A DNA stretch of 64,000 nt. It comes from Tanytarsus gracilentus. Taxonomy: Eukaryota; Arthropoda; Insecta; Diptera; Chironomidae. Made by a program: the position numbers and the translations under genes. Shown in pieces: positions 12,601 to 24,599 of this stretch (the first letter of the stretch is position 1; each line of letters begins with the position of its first letter). The notes under the pieces are model-generated. The model had not been told where the DNA came from. It ran no database searches and saw only the letters and a list, made by a program, of their open reading frames with translations. The stretch spans positions 5,394,001-5,458,000 of the forward strand of contig JAXRKN010000043.1 of the NCBI GenBank assembly GCA_038502055.1, in the 5' to 3' direction.

Positions 12601-15600
12601 TTTTTTGCATAAATTACTCTCAAGAGCAGCAGCAACTCCCTTAAGGGCACCGCAAAAGGACTCAACATCCGGAATTTGCATTAAACGGATCGTTTTACAT
12701 TTAAAAAGAAGGCAGCGATGGAATTTCTACAAGTGAATTTACAGACGAGTGCTTGTGCAACATGTTACATATGAAATTTGAGGATCCTCGACTAATATTT
12801 AAAAGGACTGTTGTCAGTCCATCTCACATCATCTGTTTTCTCATCATGTGCAATATTTATGTGAATTTGGGAACGTCTGAACTGTTTTTCTCTCTTTTCA
12901 GGTTAAAAATTACTTCGATGATCAGCAACGGGCGACAGAACCATTAAGGATTCTTTTTAAAGTCACTCGACCTTTAATTTTTCCACTGCTAAAAATGCCG
13001 CAAAATCTCTAAAAAGTGTCTCAAACTTCAAACGAAATATTTCTGCTGCTGGTCAACGTATCGATTATTGGAACTGTCACATTTAAGTGAAATATTTGTT
13101 CAGCAAGAATATTTTTGACATCGTGATTATTAGTTTCATTTTGCAGCAGTGTCAATTCATGTCAGAGTGACACACAGAGAGTGTCCAATTTTATTTTCTC
13201 GCCTACACTCTGTAATTTATGCATGGGAACTCTCAGTGGGTTATCAACACTGCAGGTATGCAGTGACAATAGAGATAGTCTGGCGCTCTGGTGACACTTG
13301 TCGTATTAACGCAAGACTCCAACTGAGTTTGCAATTTTCCCGCCAAAAGAAATGACATGATCGATAACAAGACTCGACGAATTGTTCTATATGAGCAATC
13401 AATCTTGATAAATGTTGAGAGTCGCCTCCTCCTCGTCATCATAAGCATGAATTCTCTTGAAGTACCCTCTCGACAATATCAGATTTCTGAAGAGTTTTTT
13501 CTTCTTTCTCTTAAATCCTCATTACATTTCCTTCTTTTCTCATGTTCCCTTAAAAAAATTGCTATTTTTCTTCTTCTCCTCTTTTTATTTTTGCAGAGTC
13601 ACCAGCACCGATGGGAGGTCGAATTCATCGACTATTGTTCAAGAACAGAGAAGATCCTTTTAAATATGTAATTACTTGAGAAAACATTGCTGAGAGAGAA
13701 AATTTATTTTTGTTGTTATCTTACAATTTCTTAAGAAAACTATTTAAAGGCAAAAAGTAAAAAAGGAGCATCCATCGATCAGGAGAGCGTAACGAGATTC
13801 GACGACTCTGTGGCGAGAGCATTTAATTTTGTTTAAACAAAGCATTACGATAAATAGCACTTAGGCGCCCTATAAATTTATCATGTCCAAGGACTTCTCT
13901 TTTTTGCCAATTTTATGGGAAGATTTTTCAATCGAAACTTTTAAGTTTACCGAAAACAAATTGGATGATTATCGGGGGTTAAAAATGTTTGCGAAAATTA
14001 AAAGAAAAATGCCGAGTTAAGATTTTTTATTTTAAGTAAATAATTGCGTAATATTTAAAAGGACATTCAATAGCATTAATTAAATTTTTAGCACAGTCTT
14101 CAATTTTAGATTAATTTTTTTAAAATTTATTTTACTTAATTCAACATTTGCAGGAACTCTTTTTTTTGTAAATATTTATGGGACACTCAATTAGTCAATA
14201 AAATATTGAGTTACAATTTAAATTTACTGTGTGCGGTCTTGGTGAATATTAAAATTTTTTCACATGATCCATATGGTGTTTGTTTTGATAAAAAAAATAA
14301 TATCTGCATTCAGAAAATTATTAATACTTTAATTCTTAGAAGAATAAGTGGAAGGAGAGAGAATGAAAAAATAAATTGAAGAGGGAAGAGGCAACGGATT
14401 TCTGCAATGATGACTTCACAGAGAGCTAACAAATTTTCGTGAGACGTTAGAGCGACTAAAAATAAGTTTCAACCCTCGACGTTGAGCGCGATCACAAAAA
14501 TAGAAAAATCGCGGCATGAAATTGGGGTGAAATGCAGTATATATGTCGAACGTGTCATCGCAGGCACTAAAAATTATTGTAGCATTCCATTAACGTTCCT
14601 CCTGAAAAATAAAAATTTAATTTTCTTCACTCACACCAACTTTTACGATCGGCATCTCTGTAAGGCGGAGGAGATAAACCATAAAAGGATTCAAAAAATC
14701 ATTTTCTAATCGACAGAGACACGCTTAATGCATCACGTCTCTCCTCGATCGCCTTCTTCTTACTCGTTTCATGTTCATGTTCGTATTTTGTAATGGAAAA
14801 TGAATCTAATCGAAAGTCCATTAATTTAATTACTTTTCCCATCGCAGTAGGGACGAAAGGATTCAACAGCAACAACAACAATGATAAATTTTCATTAGTC
14901 ACTATATAAGAAAGAAGAACTTTTTTCTCTTTTCACTTTCATCTTTTCGAGTTCACTCTCTTTCCCTTCTCGTAATTCAGTCAAATCAAATTTTTAAATT
15001 TATTTTTATCATCAGTGTTTAACGAAAAGGGATTCAAAGCCAACAAAGGAAGATCCCTGCTTGCTCACTGAAGGAATTTTTGCTGCACCCAAGGGGAACT
15101 CCTTGTACATTACCGTAGATGTAATAGCAGAATATTCCTTGCCATGGCAGATGCAAGAAATGCGCCGAAGAAAAGTATTAATTTTCTCTATATGAAGCTA
15201 AAAGATACTTTTTTTGTTACCATCAGGATAAAAGTGAATTTTTGGTTTATTGCAATTGCATTAAGAGGGAATCTTGCAAAATTTATTGTGAGAGTGAAAT
15301 TTTTGAGATCTTCCAAATTTTTATGAATAGTTTTGGGAGTTGGCAACAGCAAAAATATTTCACTACTATTTAAATTAATTTCATGAAGATAAAAATTTAA
15401 TATTGTTACACTTTTGTTACTTAAAAAAAGATAAAATTGCTCAATTTAAAAAACGTGTAAATAATAAAAATTGAGTCAAATTTTTGGTGAAAAATTTAAA
15501 ATTTTTTAAAAGTTTGAATTTGATAAATTTCATCTCTCATCGATCTTATATAAAAATGTTCAAAACCATATCAAATTTTTATTACCTGAGCATTTATCAA

Positions 15601-17320
15601 AATTCCTTCAATCGTTTTTTTTGCGAGACCCTTCTACCGGTTTGTGACCCTTCTTCACTCCCTTTATAAATTTGCCGTCCAGAACGCTGAGTGCTAGAGA
15701 TTCCTGTCTTTAGATTTGAGACATCTTGTCCTAAATCGAGATAGAATGGAAAAAATATACGTTAGAGGAAGTCATCATTGACATGCAAATCTATGCAGTT
15801 GACGTGCAGCAATTTTATGCAAATCTCAATCAATCACAGTTCATAAAATATGGAAATTTCCACGTTCCTTCTCGTACCTGTCGTGGTACTAATTTGCAAT
15901 TCAAAATTTCAACAGCTGACGTTAAGGAATTGCGCCAGCAACTATCAAATCCCTCCGTTACAAAATCCCTCTCTTAAATGTGTGCAGCTAATTGAATGCA
16001 GTCCCTTTAAATTTTCTTCTTCTTGCAAGTTTTTCAAGAAATATTTTTTTTGCTCTACTCTCGAGCAAATCCCCATAGTTCAACCCTTTTTAAGGAAGTC
16101 TACACATGCTGTCGAGATGATTTCGCGGGTTTTTAAATTTAAGTTTCGGTTAAAACATTTAGGGACACCCCGGAGCCTTAAAGTTCTATATCAAAATCAC
16201 ATCTGACGTCGATCAAATTCAATAAATCACGATTTGCAATTTCTTTGTTTTGCCACCCTCGAAAGTCAACTTTTGCACGAGCCAGATTTTGTTCCGGAAT
16301 TATTATTTCCTATTGTTAAACTCTCTCGAGATTTTCTTTGCACAGTTTTATGTGTGCGCATATGTGGAAGGAGGAAGAAGAAGAAATAAGGAAGAATAAT
16401 TTCCTAAAAGATGCATTTAAACATATGGTTTGCAATTGTAACAAATATCCTTCGATTGTTAAAGGGGCGAATAAATGACAATGATACTGTAATGTCCATA
16501 ACGAAGATGCTACTCATAACCAGCAGATTTTTTCTTTTTCTTAAAATGCATTCAACTGAAAAAATTGCTGAGGGTCAGTCTCTTCGATAGAGATGGACAA
16601 AACACGCGCGAAAATTCCTCGAATTACATCACACATCTAATTCCATCAATTGTTTACTCTAAGCAAGCCTTGATGGACATGTAAAAATATTTTTTTAGAA
16701 GATAAGAGAGAAAACCCCTTTCACTTTACTGTTTTCTTTACAACGCGCGAAATGGACAATGGCTATTGAGAATTGTCGGTAGAAGAAGAAGAAGGGTCAA
16801 CTTAAAGGGTCAAAAATTGTTAGCCCTTTCAATTGTTTCTGCTGATATGCAGCCGCGATTATGAATTAGATGCGCGGATCATGTTCACTTTTATTTATAT
16901 TTGAGATTTATGGATTTTCAAGGGACTGCATGTTGACCATTTATTAGAGGTTTCCTCGAGGATTTTTATAGAGATTAATTGACTTGAAAAAATTTCTCTT
17001 GACCAAACCCTTTTTGAAAAGGATATTTTTAAGTGAATCAAATGTTGATGATAATAAATTAGAGAAAAAAAGTTTAATGGTAGAAATTTGTGATGGTGTG
17101 TTAAGAGTTTGAGGATTCTTAGGTAATAAAGTAGAAAATTAGCTACCGTGAAGAAGTTTCGAGTGTGTTAAACCGTCACATTTGTTTGTGTGTATGATTT
17201 AAATTTTTCTAGCTTAAAAACTTTTTCTACATTTAGAATAAAAATTAAAAATTTGAACACATCAAAAATTCCTGAAAAAAAATCGATTTTAAAAAAATAA
17301 TTTTTTCATTTCTATAAATT
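9630..17320. other. Gene-poor stretch
   Basis: No exon chain with splice sites, codon bias or recognisable protein motif is visible. It consists of A+T-rich DNA, homopolymer runs, and AAG/CTT-rich tracts. The dispersed repeat at 12240-12361 lies inside it. Open frames of 60-118 codons look like chance. It could hold distal regulatory DNA or unseen non-coding transcripts. Confidence 0.5.
12240..12361 (+). repeat. Dispersed ~122-bp repeat, copy 1
   Basis: This segment matches 31035-31157 over its whole length. The last ~50 bp, from the TTGTTTTCTGGCTTGTGCC block to the end, are identical in both copies. Each copy starts GAAACAGGTAAGAA and ends CACACCTGA, so the tips carry a short inverted CAGGT/ACCTG. 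It contains GATTCGAATT, which resembles a pol III B box. It may be a small SINE or MITE; two copies cannot settle the class. Confidence 0.7.
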
Positions 17321-17324
17321 TCTT

Positions 17325-17330
17325 TTTATT
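17325..17330 (-). terminator. Polyadenylation signal for the Ser/Pro-rich gene
   Basis: AATAAA on the minus strand about 170 nt beyond the stop codon at 17498-17500. Confidence 0.4.
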
Positions 17331-17497
17331 GCATTTTCCACGCAAAACTCTTCCTTAATAATTAAATTATTTAAATAGATTTTTAAAGCTTTTTTCTCTC
17401 TCGCTTGCATATACATTGAATTTATCTTAAATATTTAGTAATCACACTTTTGAATTTCTTTCTTTAACTTAATTTGCCGACTCAATAAAAATTAAAG

Positions 17498-18149
17498 TTA
17501 TAGTCGATTTTTTCTCAGATGTTCAGATGATGATGTCAGTACATGCATGATAGATATGGTTGATTTTCGGTTCACTGCGGGTGGATTGAATGTTAATGAT
17601 GTAGATGTCGGCGATGCGGGAGGCTGATTTTCACTTTTATAGCGTTTGCTTTGCACTGGACTATCTAATGATGATTCTGATCTCTTAAGGTTATTAATTC
17701 GGAGCGGCGAAAGTGAGTTTGTACTGTGAGATTGGAGAACTTTGAGTGTGTTATGATTTACGAGAGGAACTGCATCCAAATTTAATCTCTTTCTTGCAGG
17801 TGACCATGGTTTATTTTCTTTATCGATGAACGACGACAAGTCAAGGAAGTCTTCGTCCATGGCGAGTAAATTTGATCTATCGTGTGACGGACTGCATGGG
17901 CAGGGTCTTGGACTGGATGGTGGACTACGATTACTGAAGAATGAAGTCTCTTCTGTTATATCGAAATCGAATCTGTCATAAGAGAGAAAAAAATCAATTA
18001 AACTTTTTGAACACTTTGGAATTTTTAACATCTGGCAATTCATTGAAATCGAAATGAAATTCAATGAGATCGAAAGTGAGTTTTTGAGATATTCACCTTG
18101 AATTATGTTCTTCATAGAAGTCACTGTCGAATTCCATTGCGATGTCCAT
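17498..18149 (-). CDS. Ser/Pro-rich protein of unknown function with a KEN-like box
   Basis: Two exons on the minus strand: 18149-18097 and 17972-17498. A 124-nt GT-AG intron joins them in phase 2, giving 175 residues. The start ATG at 18149 opens MDIAMEFDSDFYEE, followed by an acidic stretch. Next come clustered Ser-Pro sites (SPPSSPRPCPCSPS), then DEDFLDLSSF, DKENKP and WSPARKRLN, and further SP sites. A basic tail ends in LRKNRL. The KEN triplet next to SPxR(K)-like sites resembles APC/C degron and CDK-site organisation in cell-cycle regulators, but this is motif-level inference and I do not recognise the family. There are no membrane segments or folded domain. The acidic start exon joining in phase makes a real gene likely. 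An upstream cryptic reading frame (18150-18163) is intronic or leader sequence and is not used. Confidence 0.68.
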
Positions 18150-18408
18150 AATTTTTTTTTCACTAATAATTTTATTATTTTTTATTTGTTTGCCGGCTAA
18201 TTTTTGTTCCGTAAATATTTTTTCTTCTTTCAAATATTCGGAACAGATGTTGCGTCGTCGAGTGCTACGTTACGAATAACTAGCAAGAGACGATCGTGTA
18301 TGAGTTTTATGCTGCACTCAATTCCGATCGTCGCGTAAATGTGTTAGTGAAGAATGTAACATAAACTAGGGCTCGAATATGTGTTCATATATATTTATAT
18401 TTATATGG

Positions 18409-18416
18409 CTTATATA
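18409..18416 (-). promoter_or_regulatory. Possible TATA box for the Ser/Pro-rich gene
   Basis: TATATAAG on the minus strand about 260 nt upstream of the ATG at 18149. I see no clear initiator at the expected distance, and the neighbourhood is full of TA repeats, so this is tentative. Confidence 0.25.
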
Positions 18417-18419
18417 CAC

Positions 18420-21400
18420 ATCCTTATGTGTGAGTTATCGAGTGGAGAGAAATAAATATAAAGAGCTCCGGCGATGACGAAATAAGGGAGAAATAAGAAG
18501 AAAGCCAGAAAAATCTCTTTCACTTCTTTTCCTCGAGATTAATTTCTTATGTGCATCGAAATGATGAATTTTACGTCCTTTTTATAGCTTGATTCCCGGT
18601 GATTTTTCTAAAATGTGTTAAGTCGCTCTTACGACCTAAAAATATATATGAGGAAATATAAAATGAGATCAGAAATTCGTTAAACTGAAGGCGCGAAATT
18701 TAATCGAAAAAAATCTCCCTTCCACTTTGCTCTCGATTTCGCTCTCATTTGAATACATAAATAACAAATACTAATATGCGAAGTGTCCGAAAAAAAAGTG
18801 ATCAGCTGAGACAGCAAAACAGAAAAAAGGACACCACATACAGATTCCAACAAGTTTCTATCTGGATCATTCACTAAAAAAATAAATGAATGGGAACAAA
18901 ACCGCACACAGGCATAATTCACGTCAGGCCAAAAAAGGAGCACTCTTTTTCGGCATATTGTCTTGTATACAGAAGTTAGAATAGAAACAAAATACAACAA
19001 CACAGAAGTGTTTGTAGGGATGCTCAAGATATTGCGAAATGAGAAGAAGAAGATGGGACGAAAAAGAAGAAGAAAAAGGAAAGGGAGATGGAAATGACCT
19101 TGTCGATGTCAGCTGATTGGATTCCATTATGATGTCTCTGTTGCACTTTTGTATATTTTTCGTGGTGATTTTTGTGTGTATGAATTTTATTTTCGGGGTA
19201 TTGTGGATTTAGGTAAATATTTAATCAAGTTTCAACACGGAAATTTTTGAAGACTATTTTTTTCGGAGGGGATTAAAAATTTATTCAGAAGAGTTTTTAT
19301 TGGTATAAAGTTTATTCAAAATAAATTTTAGCTTGATTTTAATTTATTTTTATATAAATTGAACTGGATTGAAATAATTTTTTTAACCCTTAGAAATATC
19401 TTAACATACATAAGTTTTTTTTGACATCTCAACCTATAAATCGATACCTAAATAATTTGCTCTTACATAGTCCTTGACATAGTGGCAGATTGGCAATTTT
19501 CACCCTTTTAAAATCAATAAAAAAAATTCAATAATTTCAAACCCTTTTTATGCTACAAAAAAATATTAACTTTTTCGCACGGTAGAAAATTACAAGAAAC
19601 AAAAAAATGCGATTATCAGAAATTAACATCATAAAGCCAATTTCATACCGACTCACACCATAACTTTCGTACACCTCAATTAAATTCGCGCGCGCGCAAC
19701 AGAGAGCATAAATAGATGAGATGCTGCTAATAAGAAGCAATTTTAAGGTGTCAATTGTTCAGCATGAACAGAATAGAGCAAATAGAGAAAGAGAGAAGCA
19801 ATTGAAAGTAATAATGAGGATAATTTAAGCGTCCACGCAAGCCAAAAAGTGTTGAATTAAGCGATTTCAATGCGAGGCAATAAAAAAGAGATCCGAGAGT
19901 CCATAATAATTTGCAGAGAAAGAACAAGCAGCATGAACATGCCATAAAAATCACAATTTTCGGGGCAATAAAAGAAGCGTCGGAACAATTGAGCGTTCAA
20001 TTGGATTAGAAACGATCAACGGAAGCGCCTCGCGGAATTTCGAATTTCTTTGCATTTCTTCTTCATTTTTTTCTAACAGATTTTTCATCTCTAGAAAAAA
20101 GACTTGAAATAAAACAAACAAACAGCTTTATTGTGTTTCTCGACTTAAATTGCTCGCGCCGACATTGTCGTGAAAAGTTGATGACATGAAACATCATAAA
20201 TCTTCATCTCGTATTATGCAATTTCGACATAAACATAAAACTTAATTATAATTCTCACTAGACGAGAAATTTTATGAGACATTTTTTGCCTCGACACGTC
20301 TTATGGGGTGATTTTTACCCTTATAAATATTTTTTTGCTCTGCAACCTTCCAAAATTATACATATCGAAATAATAAAAGGAGGAAAAAAATCAAGAAATT
20401 CGTTTACGTCATTTAAGAATGCAAAAGATTGAGAGACGAGAAAACGTTGGGAATAAATAAAAATTTTAAGAATCGAAAACTGGTTGCGAAATTGGCGCCA
20501 ATTTTGAGGAAACTCTTCTTATTTTGTTTAGTCAAGAGAACCGAGAAAAAATCACGATCATGATGTGAAAAATGAACCCACACAACGAGAACTAAATCTT
20601 ATCGAGTTCTAATGGTCTTTTTTCAATGAAATTCCCGATTCTGCACGGACTTGAATGTGTTTAGCGGGACAGGCCGGAAAATTGGATTCAAACCTTAATT
20701 TAATTTTTGTATTTCAATTTATTCCTTTTGTAATCTTTTTGACATTTAACTGTCGACAATGATGAAACCTATAATGAATTAAAATTGATTTTAACAAAAT
20801 TAAATAGATTAATAGATTTAACCACAAAGCTCGAACTTCCATCCCACACTCGATGCCTAACTAATCTTTCGAGAGGAATCGCAAATGAAACCCAGTAATT
20901 TGCTATGCATTTTGTAATTATTTACGTATTTGCGTACATGCAAATTATCGTGAAGAAAGAGCTGAAAAAATTTCATCTCTCTTTGTAATTTTTCAAAAGC
21001 GCCGATGGCTGTTAGCATTAGAACTTAGAAAGATTAACAGATGGATGTGAAACCTCCTCATTCTTTTGGTGTGTACACATAAGTACATTTCTCATGATAA
21101 CCATGAAGAATTTCGCTCTTTTTCTCATCACACGCACAAAACTTTAAACATAGACAGTCATTAACGTTGCGCGATGATCTCGCTCTCAATGTCGAATTTG
21201 ATTTTCATTTAAGAAGACTTCTTTTAATAAGAGTTACAAGTTTATTGTCCAATCAACAATTCCCTGCCGGCAAAAAGGCTCTTTCTGTTTAAGAAAAAAA
21301 TTCTAAATCAATAAAGGTCTTTTTGTGCGTGAAGAACCAGTTTGTTAAATATTTTTTTCGCTCATTCTTCTTCGCACTCATGTGTGTCTATATAGATAAA

Positions 21401-24006
21401 TTCGCAAGTGGAATATTAAGAAAATAGCAATGTGATGATCTGCTCGTATTCTTCCACTCTTCGCCTTTATTATTCCAGTTTAGAAGAAAAAAAATGAAAC
21501 AATCAAAGCAATTGAGCTATTTTGGTGTAAATTGTTTAGCTATTGATTAGTTTCTATGAGTTTTTATATTTTCGCAAATTACGTGAGAAAATGATGATCG
21601 CCTCTTGTGGTTGATCAGGTTCTCAATAAACATCGTTTATGTGATGAAATGAGCTTTTAAGTTTTTCTTCTTGTTCTACAAAATAATACTAATGTGACCG
21701 TATTAGCCTCACGAGTTGATTATTTAATTTCTAAGTGATTTGTATGTGGAAAAAGTTTAGGTGATTTTTTTCTCTCAAACTTCTATTTAATTCACAAATT
21801 TATCAAAAATAGATTAATAGCACAAAAGTTGGAACTTGGCGAAAATCGCTTCTTAGAAAAATCATTTCAACAATCATTAATTTTTCTAATGAAAGAATCT
21901 CTCGAGAATTCGACAATAGTCAGCACCGCAGCATGCCAGTAATATTGTAAAATAAAGGACTGTCAGAATCTCCATCATTCACCCCTCCTTCGACCAGTAA
22001 ATTACAGACATTCTCGATCATCTCTTGTCCCAACTAGGGGGAGATCATTAAAAGAACATCTCTCACACATAACTTTTTTATCGAGTCTCGTTAGTTTGCA
22101 ATTTATTTCTCAATTCAGTGTCGAGTGGATTATGATCCGAAAGAGAACTTTTATCGTATATATAATTTTGCTCCACTTCAATCTTTCAATCAATTCGCAT
22201 TATTGTATGTGAGAAAAATCAACATCGTCATCTTGTAAATAAAATCTAGATATTTTTCGAGAATTTTGGCAAAATCATCGAGCAATTGAAAAACAACCTT
22301 GTGAGTCGTATCACGTTTAAAATCAATGTCTTGTTATTTTGACTAGGGTTCATTAATAATTTTTTAATCGTCAAAAGTTAAAATTAATTTTTAAAAATTT
22401 AAGTTGAATTTTTTGAAGGTATTTTTTTAGTTGTTCTCTTCCCACACCTTAAACTGTATCACAGCGGGAATTTGACGTAATGTTCTAATGACTCCCGATC
22501 ACTTTTAATCACACCGAAAGGCACTCGAGTTCAAGTTCAAGGATTCGTTTTGGTTCCGAACGAAATTAAGATAAAGTTGCTTTAATAACACAGAGAGAAT
22601 ATCCACTTTAATTGAGTCTCATTTATCACCTCCGCCTAGCGATAGACACAGTAAAAGAAGAAGAAAGATGGAAAGGATTAACAGCGTTATTTATTCATCT
22701 TTTTTGTTCTATCAATGAGAAATTCTTGTTCAGGATTTTTTTTATTATTTCGACTCCTAATTTTCTGTAAAATTAATACTTTTTGTTCATTTCTCATCAT
22801 CATCAACAATATTTCGTTGCTTGCTGCTTTTAACCGCTGCTTTGGTCACCTGCATTATTAATTTTTTTTATTCTGTTACTTAACTGTGGGAAAGTTTTAC
22901 TTTTCTCAAGTGAGATTTTTAGGATGCTCAGCCTGACCTTGCTCTTGAATTTTTTTCTTCTTGTCTTCATGTTGTTATTTGTACATCCACTTATTCAAAT
23001 TTATGAAGACAGTCGTTAATGAGTCAAAAAAGAATTCTCACTCAATCCGTTTGCTTTAATCACTTCGTCTTATGGAATTTAAATTCAATGCGGCATTGAG
23101 AGAAGAAAAAAATATTTGAATGGAATTTCCTTTCGAATGAATGTAACGATCGAACGTCGCACTACTGAAATAATAATAATAAATGATTTTAGAACACATG
23201 ATGATCACAAATTTGAGTTAATAAAAAATAGATTCGAGTCATTCACAAAATGGGTTTTAAAAGATGTTAAAAAGTATTTTAATTTTTAAAATATCCGTTA
23301 GATTTTATTTTTCTTACAATCAAAAATATTTCACAAAATTTGCTCATGCTTAAAAATTAGTAAAACATTTTTTTTCTAGTTCTCAAAATCTTTCAAACGT
23401 CGTCGGCATCTTTTTCTTAGCAACCCCTTTTTTGCTCGTTATACAAACTCATGACATTATAAAGAAGAAAATTACCGAAAACAATTTCTCGTTTTCTTGA
23501 TTTCTTGTCCCATTTGAGAACTTCCTTGCTATTCTTTCTATTTTCCCATAGACTGTCATTGTCCAGGATGGGTAAAAAGAAAAAAGGGGTTGCATGCATC
23601 TCAATATGGTAATGGGAGATAATGATTTAGAAAATTATATCATTTTTGTGAAAGTCCTGAAGGACCACTTTCATTATTAACTTTCTGTCCCTTCATCTCA
23701 TAAATGAGATCGCGCATGGACCATAAGCGGATTGTTGTGACACGCTAATAGATTTATGTGACGAAGGACTACATGATGCTGCGCTTTTAGAAGAAGAAAA
23801 AAAATATGAAGAGATTAAAAATGCGAAAGGGCTCTCGACAATATTTGCTTCTTAAATTGAAATTTAATGTCTTAACGTGCGATAAGATGACATGGGAGAT
23901 GATGCATTTAGTTATGGTCCGATTGCGAGTAAAACAAGATGGGTCTGCAAACGGCGTTGCCATTTCCAATAGCTCCGCATAGATAAGTACCCTACTCCGT
24001 TGCAAT
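18420..24006. other. Gene-poor stretch
   Basis: No supportable gene. The sequence is A+T-rich with AAGAAG-type tracts. The open frames at 18680-19127 are low-complexity Ser/Phe-rich readings of purine-rich DNA and show no splice partners. Regulatory function is possible but nothing specific can be shown. Confidence 0.5.
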
Positions 24007-24366
24007 GGGCATTAGTGGCACTCCTGACCGACCATGATGGACATTCCTCAAAAATCGTCAGTGTCAATCGATTCCTGATGCAATGACGAGTTCAACGACA
24101 TACATGAAGCCATAGTTCTGAAAAATGGACATTAGTGGTACTCCTGGCCGGCCATGATGGACATTCCTCAAAAATCGTCAGTGTCAATCGATTCCTGATG
24201 CAATGACGAGTTCAACGACATACATGAAGCCATAGTTCTGAAAAATGGACATTAGTGGCACTCCTGGCCGGCCATGATGGACATTCCTCAAAAATAATCA
24301 ATGTCAATCGATTTCTGATGCAAAAACGAGTTCAACGACATACATGAAGCCATATAAGAGAAAATT
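24007..24366 (+). repeat. 120-bp tandem repeat, three units
   Basis: Units begin at 24007, 24127 and 24247, each opening with a form of GGACATTAGTGG, and are highly similar to one another. Each contains CTCCTGGCCGGCCATGATGG and a conserved ATACATGAAGCCATA. The same unit, more diverged and about 130 bp, recurs at 33830-34200. Both arrays are followed by a TTTGTATGAAAAA block, so this is one dispersed repeat family rather than an isolated local duplication. Confidence 0.9.
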
Positions 24367-24526
24367 TGTATGAAAAAGGACATTTTTGCACTCAGGGACG
24401 GTCCTTGAAGGGTCATACCTCAAAACTAAATACTTCTTGCACAACTAGAGCCAAAACCCGATCTTTAGCCACAAACCCGAGTCAAATCCGACCAGCCGTT
24501 CTTGAGATATGGCGTTCACTAAGATC

Positions 24527-24588
24527 GTAAGAAAGTGAGAAAGTGAGAAAGTAAGAAAGTAAGAAAGTAAGAAAGTAAGAAAGTAAGA
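24527..24588 (+). repeat. 8-bp microsatellite (GAAAGTAA)n
   Basis: About seven copies of GAAAGTAA/GAAAGTGA. It sits downstream of the 120-bp array, in the position taken by a GGAC microsatellite in the related element at 34339-34368. A short-unit microsatellite therefore appears to be a standard part of this repeat family. Confidence 0.85.
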
Positions 24589-24599
24589 TGACTTAAATG

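Noticed and set aside
13149..13671. Several 68-104-codon frames on both strands
   Set aside because: Low-complexity Ser/Leu/Phe-rich readings of C+T-rich sequence without splice partners or domains.
18680..19127. 115- and 67-codon minus-strand frames
   Set aside because: Readings of AAG/CTT-rich DNA; no start context, no homologous motif and no consistent splice signals.
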